A stretch of DNA of 39,778 nucleotides from positions 1 through 39,778 of IMG/VR virus record IMGVR_UViG_3300038701_001232. One strand, given 5' to 3'. Below are positions 35,445 through 39,778 of the stretch, piece by piece (the first letter of the stretch is position 1; every line of letters starts with the position of its first letter). Below the pieces are notes generated by a model, which was not told the DNA's origin, did no database searches, and worked only from the letters and a program-made list of their open reading frames with translations. Position numbers and translations under genes: made by a program. This DNA comes from a virus.

Positions 35445-35974
35445 GTGGGTCGAACGCGGGCCGGTGTGCTTTATGCGAAGGTGCGGGGTCTAGGCTTCCA
35501 GTTATTCCCCGGCTTGGGAAGCTCCACGCTACGCTTTTGCGTTTCATGGCATCGCAGCCAATCGTCAGGCGCATGGTTGCCGGGCTAGATGTGTCCGTTG
35601 TCACCCCCGCTGGGACACCCACGCATAAAGCACACCGCCGGAAAGCGGCTATGTCGAGCGCGGGCTAGGTCAACGGGCCTTTTCAGGCGTGACGGCCCTT
35701 TGCCGCCACTTCCACCGTCTAGCAGGCTTGCGCTTCGCAGGTTAGCGCCGCCTGTTCTCCCTTACGGGGTGCGAACCCCGCCGCGCTCATGAGGGTGTAT
35801 CGCCTGATAGGTTTATTTAACGACGCTGCCCTAAATACGTCCAAGCTATGTGATACACCCGCATCAATGCGGCTATGGGTCGAGCGCGGCGGTCCCGGTG
35901 GTGGTTAACCTGACAGCGAGCTTCCCGCCATCACCACAACAATACCTTACGTGCCATACCGCGCCGCCCCTACT
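35445..35974. other. Noncoding, repeat- and stem-rich region
   Basis: There is no convincing gene here. A 16-bp perfect inverted repeat, CGGTGTGCTTTATGCG (35462-35477) and its complement (35622-35637), encloses smaller stems: GCTTCC/GGAAGC (35494-35499, 35517-35522) and GTGTCC/GGACAC (35591-35596, 35613-35618). Further on are CGGGGT-GCGA-ACCCCG (a GNRA hairpin near 35765-35780), the inverted repeat GGGTGTATC/GATACACCC (35793-35801, 35852-35860), and a direct repeat of GCGGCTATG..TCGAGCGCGG (about 35645 and 35869). Candidate structured RNA, origin or packaging region. Confidence 0.6.
35462..35637. repeat. 16-bp inverted repeat enclosing a 144-bp stem-rich core
   Basis: The arms 35462-35477 and 35622-35637 are exact reverse complements over 16 bp. 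Transcribed from either strand they form a closing helix around a core that itself contains at least two 6-bp stems. That is the outline of a multi-branched RNA, or of a cruciform at the DNA level. Confidence 0.7.
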
Positions 35975-36142
35975 CTACACCATCGCGCGGCGGGGTGGAA
36001 GGGTGGTCGTCTCGCCGGTTATCCAGTTGCGCCAGAAGGTGATGACACCAAACCGGCCAAACCTCACCTCGTAGGACCACGGAAACATGATGCGCAAAAC
36101 GACATACAAATATGCAGTGCAAGCGATCTCCCAGGTTTCCAT
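35975..36142 (-). CDS. Small Trp-rich protein (55 aa), last gene of leftward operon
   Basis: On the minus strand ATG (36142) overlaps the preceding stop codon (TGATG) and opens a 55-residue frame. METWEIACTAYLYVVLRIMF is at the start, then a Trp/Phe/Arg-rich middle (FGRFGVITFWRNWITG) and PPRRAMV at the end. The first 20 residues could insert in the membrane. No family is recognised. Coupling and composition support it as a real gene, and it is the 3'-most gene of the leftward early operon. Confidence 0.55.
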   Translation of the reverse strand: METWEIACTAYLYVVLRIMFPWSYEVRFGRFGVITFWRNWITGETTTLPPRRAMV

Positions 36143-36540
36143 CACTGCCCCTCCTGTTCTGCGAGGGCGCGGGACAATGCGCTCTCTGCCTTTGATAGTT
36201 CTGTGAATGTCTCGGGTGTCACGTTCTTCATCGCTGCCTCACGAGCAGCCTTCCATGCCCTCGCCGCTTCCTGCACCGTCACCGGGGCAGGGGCCGGGGG
36301 TGTGGGGGATAGGGCGGAAAGATCGTCAGCAATTTGCAGCACGTCTTCACAGGCTAGTATGTCCAGCTTTCCTGACAGCCTGCGCATTTTTTCCACTGCC
36401 GCCTTGATCCCCCGCGCATAGCCCCGCTGTTCGGCGGCTTCGATGGCCTCGGCAATCCGCACGGCGCAATAGGCGGTCCCCCATTCGCTGAGAAACAGCG
36501 CCCATTCGTCGGAGTTCGATCCGGTTGGTGCGTCAGTCAT
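36142..36540 (-). CDS. Early protein of unknown function (132 aa)
   Basis: A 132-residue, mainly helical acidic protein (MTDAPTGSNSDEWALFLSEW at its start). Ala/Arg-rich helices surround a Pro-rich loop (SALSPTPPAPAPVTVQEAAR). I chose ATG 36540, preceded by AAAGGAGA and overlapping the upstream stop. No domain is recognised. It is part of the leftward early operon, where host-takeover or anti-defence proteins are usual, but nothing in the sequence proves such a role. Confidence 0.65.
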   Translation of the reverse strand: MTDAPTGSNSDEWALFLSEWGTAYCAVRIAEAIEAAEQRGYARGIKAAVEKMRRLSGKLDILACEDVLQIADDLSALSPTPPAPAPVTVQEAARAWKAAREAAMKNVTPETFTELSKAESALSRALAEQEGQ

Positions 36541-36872
36541 GTCTTGTCTCCTTTCAGGGCGGCGTCTACAACATCTGCGCAATCATACGCCCCACGAAGA
36601 TGCAACAACGCCTCCCGCAGCCGCTGGTTCTCAGCTTTCAGCGCGTCACGCTCGGCAAGCAGGGCTTCGATGCGGTCGGCATTCAGTTTGGTCAGGCTCT
36701 CGGGGTAATAGGGGCAGTCTCTGTGGTGTTTCTTTTCGCCGCCATAATATGAGATGCACCCTGATTCGCACTTAGGATCGTCCGTCATAATCTCATGTCC
36801 CACCATCCGCGCGTCACGGTCGCGGCTCTCGGGGGTGTGGTGGCTTTCGGTTTCGTAGGTGTCGTCGGTCAT
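36537..36872 (-). CDS. Early protein with Cys/His cluster and coiled coil (111 aa)
   Basis: A 111-residue protein. The middle holds a metal-binding-like cluster (CESGCISYYGGEKKHHRDC: CxxxC then HH and C). The C-terminal part is a coiled coil (ADRIEALLAERDALKAENQR, then LREALLHLRGAY). Such LLAERDALKAE coiled coils are common in small phage proteins. Both ends overlap neighbouring genes by ATGA. The function is unknown; a zinc-stabilised dimer is a reasonable guess. Confidence 0.65.
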   Translation of the reverse strand: MTDDTYETESHHTPESRDRDARMVGHEIMTDDPKCESGCISYYGGEKKHHRDCPYYPESLTKLNADRIEALLAERDALKAENQRLREALLHLRGAYDCADVVDAALKGDKT

Positions 36873-37102
36873 TGGTCAGTCTCCCACCCGCGCGCCATGC
36901 CATAAATCACCCACCGGTCATAACCAGAATGCAGAGCACCTGTCGCGGCGGTCCACATTTGCTGATGACGCGACACGCGCCACGAATGATACATCGCGCG
37001 GATGTGACGAACCACCGGCAGGCGTTTCCATTTGGGGGCTGATGGCATGAGCCACCCGTTGTCCTCTGCATCATCAAGCCAGTTGCGTTCGCTTTCTGTC
37101 AT
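36869..37102 (-). CDS. Early Trp/Arg-rich protein (77 aa)
   Basis: A 77-residue protein (MTESERNWLDDAEDNGWLMP; HIRAMYHSWRVSRHQQMWTA) with seven Trp and many Arg, coupled at both ends by ATGA. It has an acidic start followed by a basic body. No recognised domain. Confidence 0.6.
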   Translation of the reverse strand: MTESERNWLDDAEDNGWLMPSAPKWKRLPVVRHIRAMYHSWRVSRHQQMWTAATGALHSGYDRWVIYGMARGWETDQ

Positions 37103-37662
37103 CGCTCAATCCTCACAAACAGGGTAGCCCATGCCGCCAAGGTCGGCGGCTGGCAGGGTTTCGGCGCGTAGAACGGTGATCTGCCCGCTATGGCGCGCAG
37201 GGCCGGCAGGAACGCGCCAGAATATCCAGCGTCGTGCGCGGCGTCCGAATTACCACCTCCCCGCGCTTCGTGAATGCGGAAGGTCGCGCCAGGATCAATG
37301 CAGGAGCCGTTCATAGCATCCGGCCCCGCGACAAGCGCCACGACCAGAACGCCAGACGAAAACCAATCGCCGGTTACGCGGAACGGCCCGCGATCCGCAA
37401 TGCGCAGGAAATAGCGTGCGGCTGACGCGGTGTTGCCACCTCCAGAATGGTGCGGGGCAGGGCGCGCGGTCACGTCACCATGCAGGACGTACCGTCCTTG
37501 CGCGTCGGTATCTGCCAGCGCCACGCCTGCCCACAAGGTAATCACGGCGGCAATGGCTAGGCCAAGCATGACACGTCCGGTCCAGCTTTTGCGCGGCTTC
37601 TGGTGCTGACGCATGGCTGCGCTTGGGACGTCTTCGGGGTATTGCCATCTGTCGTGTGTCAT
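37099..37662 (-). CDS. Exported ClpP-like protein (tentative)
   Basis: A 187-residue protein with an N-terminal membrane anchor or signal (VMLGLAIAAVITLWAGVALA, about residues 31-51) that places the rest in the periplasm. The body resembles periplasmic ClpP-fold proteins of alphaproteobacteria. A Gly turn (HHSGGGNTASAARYFLRIAD) is followed by FRVTGDWFSSGVLVVALVAG, aligning with the usual GxCaSaCt nucleophile segment, and CIDPGATFRIHEA, aligning with the CxxPGAxxxFH block. The nucleophile would be one of the two Ser in FSSG. The similarity is by eye. If right, it may act on envelope proteins early in infection. Confidence 0.45.
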   Translation of the reverse strand: MTHDRWQYPEDVPSAAMRQHQKPRKSWTGRVMLGLAIAAVITLWAGVALADTDAQGRYVLHGDVTARPAPHHSGGGNTASAARYFLRIADRGPFRVTGDWFSSGVLVVALVAGPDAMNGSCIDPGATFRIHEARGGGNSDAAHDAGYSGAFLPALRAIAGRSPFYAPKPCQPPTLAAWATLFVRIER

Positions 37663-37856
37663 GGCTTCCTCATTTCTGCCAGTGCTCTGGTCAGGTCCAG
37701 TGATGCGCGGCGAACTGCGGCTGTTTCTTTGAAACCTGTAATGCCCTTCATTCGGCGGAAATAATCATCCTGACCCGCGCGAATATTGTGAGCATCGACA
37801 GCATCTATGAACCTGTCAGCAGCTTCTTTTGCCGCGTCGATTGCGTACTGTTTCAT
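37659..37856 (-). CDS. Small early helical protein (65 aa)
   Basis: A 65-residue charged helical protein (MKQYAIDAAKEAADRFIDAV; AVRRASLDLTRALAEMRKP). ATG 37856 is preferred over the upstream in-frame ATG because GGAGACTAACC precedes it directly. It is coupled to the ClpP-like gene. No domain is recognised. Confidence 0.6.
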   Translation of the reverse strand: MKQYAIDAAKEAADRFIDAVDAHNIRAGQDDYFRRMKGITGFKETAAVRRASLDLTRALAEMRKP

Positions 37857-37858
37857 GG

Positions 37859-38074
37859 TTAGTCTCCGCTTTTCATCGCGCCGCACACATCACATGCGAC
37901 AAAGCCACCATCTGTTTCCGCCATGGTTCCGCTGCATTGCCACGGCTTCGGGCAATCTTCGTCAGGCTCGTTCCAGCGCCTGCACGGGTCGCCTATGGCC
38001 GCGCCTTCTTCGTCTAGATCATCGTAATACAGGTCAGCTGCGATGGCGTTGCCGTCTAGTGGGTGTCTGTCCAT
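37859..38074 (-). CDS. Small early Cys-rich, probably zinc-binding protein (71 aa)
   Basis: A 71-residue acidic protein. The C-terminal half has five Cys (DPCRRWNEPDEDCPKPWQCS, then GGFVACDVCGAMKSGD), the pattern of a small zinc ribbon with a final CDVCG knuckle. ATG 38074 follows AGGAGACACAAA, part of the 22-bp leader module repeated at 38546. The N-terminal extension in the same frame is not used on this reading. It could be a nucleic-acid- or protein-binding regulator. Confidence 0.65.
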   Translation of the reverse strand: MDRHPLDGNAIAADLYYDDLDEEGAAIGDPCRRWNEPDEDCPKPWQCSGTMAETDGGFVACDVCGAMKSGD

Positions 38075-38077
38075 TTT

Positions 38078-38099
38078 GTGTCTCCTATGTTTGGTCCCG
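38078..38099 (-). repeat. 22-bp duplicated leader module, copy 1
   Basis: Identical to 38546-38567. On the minus strand it contains CATAGGAGACAC, so it supplies the ribosome site for the gene starting at 38074. Its upstream end merges with the stem CCCGCCGC/GCGGCGGG (38096-38103, 38123-38130). Confidence 0.85.
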
Positions 38100-38159
38100 C
38101 CGCCTTCGTTTCTCGGTGTCAAGCGGCGGGGAACCCGTCCGTCTGGGGGATCGGGCGGG

Positions 38160-38417
38160 CTATCTCGGTTCAATGTCGCGCCACGCCTCGCGGGCCATGC
38201 GCTGAATTGCGTCGTGCTTCTGTTCTGCCGTGGCGTCAGGGCGTCCTAGAATGTGACCGGCGAATGTCTCGCAGACGGCCTCAAAGCCAAGGCCGCGCAT
38301 GGCCTCCAGCATCATTTCCCGGTGTTCCGCGTCTTTGCGGCGGGCTTCCTCGATTGCGCGCTGTTCGACGCCGCGCAGGCCAAGTCGTTCGGGGGATGGG
38401 TTGCGGCGGTGGAACAT
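38160..38417 (-). CDS. Small early charged helical protein (85 aa)
   Basis: An 85-residue protein (MFHRRNPSPERLGLRGVEQR; EEARRKDAEHREMMLEAMRG), highly charged and helical, with a His-containing middle (AVCETFAGHILGRPD). It starts at ATG 38417, overlapping the stop of the 41-residue membrane protein. It is followed by the hairpin and leader module of the next gene. Unknown function. Confidence 0.6.
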   Translation of the reverse strand: MFHRRNPSPERLGLRGVEQRAIEEARRKDAEHREMMLEAMRGLGFEAVCETFAGHILGRPDATAEQKHDAIQRMAREAWRDIEPR

Positions 38418-38542
38418 CAAATCACTCCATAGCTTGCGGCCAACAAGGCCAGCGTTACGACAATGCAGATCACGGCAACGCCAATGTCATCGCGGCTGGC
38501 GCGGATCGGGGCGGGGCGGATGTGGCGTAGAAGGGGGTTCAT
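38417..38542 (-). CDS. Small single-span membrane protein (41 aa)
   Basis: A 41-residue protein (MNPLLRHIRPAPIRASRDDI), then one membrane segment IGVAVICIVVTLALLAASYG. The Arg-rich N-terminus should stay in the cytoplasm by the positive-inside rule. ATG 38542 is preceded by the second 22-bp leader module with AGGAGA, and the stop overlaps the next start. Tiny early membrane proteins of phages often affect superinfection or host membrane functions; here that is only inference. Confidence 0.6.
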   Translation of the reverse strand: MNPLLRHIRPAPIRASRDDIGVAVICIVVTLALLAASYGVI

Positions 38543-38545
38543 TCG

Positions 38546-38567
38546 GTGTCTCCTATGTTTGGTCCCG
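38546..38567 (-). repeat. 22-bp duplicated leader module, copy 2
   Basis: Identical over 22 bp to 38078-38099 and, like it, placed 3-4 bp before a minus-strand start codon. The adjoining upstream sequence forms an imperfect GC hairpin (CCCG 38564-38567 with CGGG 38596-38599; CGGGG 38575-38579 with CCCCG 38590-38594). Confidence 0.85.
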
Positions 38568-38632
38568 ACGAGGACGGGGAGGAAGTCGCCCCCGCCGGGT
38601 AGCCGCGCGAAACGGGCGCGCAGGCTATGCTG

Positions 38633-38809
38633 TCAGTCCCCGCGCGCCTTTTCCCATGCCCGTCCGGGTTTCATGGTGGCTGTCGGGTCAATCGGTTCAT
38701 CGCGGGCGTCGGGCGGGATCGGCTTTTCCGTGCCGTTGAACCAGCCCTGCGCGGTTCCGCCCCGGCGGCAATGACGCTCCAAGGCGTTCATGTCGTCAAG
38801 CAGGCTCAT
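38633..38809 (-). CDS. Small early protein (58 aa)
   Basis: A 58-residue protein from ATG 38809 (MSLLDDMNALERHCRRGGTA; KPIPPDARDEPIDPTATMKP), overlapping the upstream gene by 14 bp. It has a charged helix followed by a Pro/Asp-rich extended part. No domain is recognised. The hairpin and leader module of the next gene start 34-66 bp downstream. Confidence 0.55.
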   Translation of the reverse strand: MSLLDDMNALERHCRRGGTAQGWFNGTEKPIPPDARDEPIDPTATMKPGRAWEKARGD

Positions 38810-39011
38810 GATCGGCCTCGTCTTTCGCGCCACTGTAGGCCATGGCGTCATTGAATGCGTCGGCGGTTGCCTTGGCGACTTCGAAGTTGTCGCAGAAGAT
38901 GATGGCGCGGTTGTCCTTCGCCTCGTCTTCAAACGAAATCCAATAAGTCCCCTGCCCCGCTGATTTTGCTTCAACCTTCGTGGCGCGGTGGATGTGGGCT
39001 GTCATACTCAT
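38796..39011 (-). CDS. Small early alpha/beta protein (71 aa)
   Basis: A 71-residue protein (MSMTAHIHRATKVEAKSAGQ; WISFEDEAKDNRAIIFCDNF; EVAKATADAFNDAMAY). The strand-strand-helix arrangement resembles small phage proteins that bind protein partners, but no named family is evident. AAAAGGAGA before ATG 39011 is a strong ribosome site, and the start overlaps the preceding stop. Confidence 0.65.
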   Translation of the reverse strand: MSMTAHIHRATKVEAKSAGQGTYWISFEDEAKDNRAIIFCDNFEVAKATADAFNDAMAYSGAKDEADHEPA

Positions 39012-39208
39012 GCTTCGTCTCCTTTTGAAAATTCCATCTGGATTTTGGGCGCACCGTCGATCTGGCTCAGAAAGTAGCGCCAGCGGAACCCATCACGCGC
39101 TTCCCAGATTTTATGCGCGCGGGCTTGCAGGTCTGGCAAAGGCGCGCCGGTCAGCGTCACGATTTCCGCGTGATGCGTGGTCTGCGTGGTTTCGGTGATC
39201 TGGGTCAT
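39008..39208 (-). CDS. Small early protein (66 aa)
   Basis: A 66-residue protein (MTQITETTQTTHHAEIVTLT; RWRYFLSQIDGAPKIQMEFS). It has a Thr-rich start and a Trp/Arg-containing middle. The ribosome site GTAGGA is modest. It is coupled to the next gene by ATGA. No recognised family. Confidence 0.6.
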   Translation of the reverse strand: MTQITETTQTTHHAEIVTLTGAPLPDLQARAHKIWEARDGFRWRYFLSQIDGAPKIQMEFSKGDEA

Positions 39209-39240
39209 ATCGTATTCCTACTCAATTGCGCTGGTGTGGA

Positions 39241-39489
39241 TCACACTACTTCCACGGTTGAAACGCCATGTCCGGCCATTTCGGCGCAAATCTCAATCTT
39301 GCCAAACCCGAGGTTCTCATGCCCGATGGCGGTGGTGATTGCGTCATACGCCCTGTCGTCGTGCCGGTCGGTGTAGCCGATGCAGATCGTGTAACCATTG
39401 ACCCCATCAACACTCTTGATCACTATGGAACGCTTCAGAACTTTTTTGGCAGCGTCGGCGGCTTTGCGGGCAGTTGTGATCATTATCAT
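39241..39489 (-). CDS. First gene of leftward early operon (82 aa)
   Basis: An 82-residue protein (MIMITTARKAADAAKKVLKR; SIVIKSVDGVNGYTICIGYT; AYDAITTAIGHENLGFGKIE). It has a basic N-terminal helix followed by an alpha/beta region. It is the first gene behind the leftward promoter at 39510-39538, with GAGAGGA just before ATG 39489, so it should be among the earliest and strongest expressed products. No family is recognised. Confidence 0.65.
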   Translation of the reverse strand: MIMITTARKAADAAKKVLKRSIVIKSVDGVNGYTICIGYTDRHDDRAYDAITTAIGHENLGFGKIEICAEMAGHGVSTVEVV

Positions 39490-39509
39490 GTTCCTCTCTG
39501 GTATGCATC

Positions 39510-39538
39510 AACCTATGCCCATGGTGGCCACGTGTCAA
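39510..39538 (-). promoter_or_regulatory. Leftward early promoter
   Basis: On the minus strand, a perfect -35 TTGACA (39533-39538) is followed after 17 bp by TAGGTT (39510-39515). The GTGGCCAC palindrome at 39524-39531 fills the spacer next to the -35. It drives the thirteen-gene leftward early operon. Confidence 0.6.
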
Positions 39539-39565
39539 GCGGTAAAATGCGGTTGACGTGGCCAC
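39524..39565. promoter_or_regulatory. Operator pair GTGGCCAC, site 3 (beside the RHH gene)
   Basis: Palindromes at 39524-39531 and 39558-39565 start 34 bp apart, one on each of two divergent promoters. The spacing and the TTGACGTGGCCAC junction are the same as at 2818-2830. The adjacent RHH gene makes autoregulation likely. Confidence 0.75.
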
Positions 39566-39581
39566 GCGCCGCAAGTATGCT
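39553..39581 (+). promoter_or_regulatory. Rightward promoter of the RHH operon
   Basis: TTGACG (39553-39558), a 17-bp spacer and TATGCT (39576-39581) lead to a short leader with AGGAG (39590-39594) before ATG 39600. The operator at 39558-39565 overlaps the -35 end, so repressor binding would shut the gene off. Confidence 0.7.
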
Positions 39582-39599
39582 ACCGAAAAAGGAGCGACC

Positions 39600-39758
39600 A
39601 TGGCACGAGACAAGCAATTCAAGATGAAAGCCACGCGCGAGGAACTCGACCGCTGGCACAATGCGGCGGCAAAGCGCGGCACAACTGCAAGCGCGTATGT
39701 GCGGGCGGTGTTGGATCGGCTGGCAAAGCGCACGGAAAAGCAGGATGCGGGGGAATGA
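39600..39758 (+). CDS. Ribbon-helix-helix (Arc/CopG-like) regulator
   Basis: A 52-residue protein. The strand KQFKMKATREELDRWHNAAA and helix GTTASAYVRAVLDRLAKRTE give the beta-helix-helix layout of CopG/Arc repressors, which dimerise and insert a two-stranded ribbon in the major groove. The length is right for a minimal RHH. ATG 39600 is fixed by AGGAG; upstream in-frame codons run through the operator. It lies directly behind a GTGGCCAC operator pair and is therefore the best candidate for the protein that binds all three pairs. Its 3' part is repeated at the left end. Confidence 0.85.
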   Translation: MARDKQFKMKATREELDRWHNAAAKRGTTASAYVRAVLDRLAKRTEKQDAGE

Positions 39759-39777
39759 CCGTCGCCCCGCCAGAACC
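39652..39777. repeat. Terminal direct repeat, right copy
   Basis: Identical to bases 3-128. Together they show that the sequence closes into a circle with a unit length of about 39649 bp, the offset between matching bases. Confidence 0.95.
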
Positions 39778-39778
39778 T

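Noticed and set aside
35191-35622. Minus-strand open frame of 143 codons running through the late terminator
   Set aside because: It crosses the terminator and two plus-strand genes; its product is low-complexity and basic. The region is better explained as structured noncoding DNA.
35760-35785. tRNA-like T-arm (GGGGTTCGCACCCC on the minus strand)
   Set aside because: The loop lacks the conserved A after TTCG, and no acceptor, D or anticodon stems fit around it. It is a GNRA-type hairpin, not a tRNA.
1-39778. CRISPR array, integrase, transposase or insertion sequence
   Set aside because: No regularly spaced repeats and no integrase or transposase motifs were seen in any translated frame.

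Overview
The window is a complete tailed-phage genome in a circular-type assembly. A 126-bp direct repeat at the two ends (3-128 and 39652-39777) means the sequence closes on itself, giving a unit of about 39.65 kb. The gene set is that of a siphovirus: HK97-type head genes, a TP901-1-like tail tube, a 579-residue tape measure and a beta-helix tailspike. A GapR/DUF2312 homologue, GC-rich coding sequence and ATGA-coupled genes point to an alphaproteobacterial host, plausibly Rhodobacterales; this host call is inference. I see no integrase, excisionase, tRNA or CRISPR array. A lytic life style is therefore likely, although an XRE-type regulator is present.

Layout. (1) 1-416: end of an early ribbon-helix-helix (RHH) regulator operon and its terminator. 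(2) 398-2747, leftward: recombination operon with a small ORF, a Rad52/Sak-like annealing protein, a DEDDy exonuclease, a NinB-like protein and a Ref/HNH nuclease. (3) 2748-4741, rightward: small early genes and a RusA resolvase, closed by a strong terminator. (4) 4840-11317, rightward: replication module with a DUF1376 initiator-like protein, an SNF2-type helicase, a DNA methyltransferase, a stand-alone DnaA domain-IV-like protein, GapR, SSB and a multi-winged-helix protein. (5) 11321-12805: regulatory hub with two promoters, an XRE protein and a NusG-like processivity factor. (6) 12806-35336: one long late operon with a ParB-like protein, a Mom DNA-modification protein, terminase, portal, protease, capsid, a methyltransferase-DUF115 fusion, connectors, tail, tailspike, small membrane proteins, amidase endolysin and Rz/Rz1 spanins, closed by a terminator. 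(7) 35445-35974: a noncoding stretch full of inverted and direct repeats. (8) 35975-39489, leftward: thirteen small early genes of mostly unknown role. (9) 39490-39758: divergent promoters and the RHH gene.

Regulation. The palindrome GTGGCCAC occurs as three pairs, at 2789/2823, 6063/6082 and 39524/39558. Two of the pairs have identical 34-bp spacing and lie on divergent promoters. The third is in the gap upstream of the helicase operon. The RHH protein encoded beside one pair is the natural candidate repressor, which would make this an early regulon. The late switch is probably the NusG homologue, encoded just before the late promoter.

The observations most worth following are the GTGGCCAC regulon, the structured region at 35.46-35.90 kb, the methyltransferase-DUF115 fusion among the head genes, the ParB-Mom pair with a CxxC tail reminiscent of Mu Com, the canonical -1 frameshift site in the tail chaperone gene, and a duplicated 22-bp leader module in the leftward early operon.
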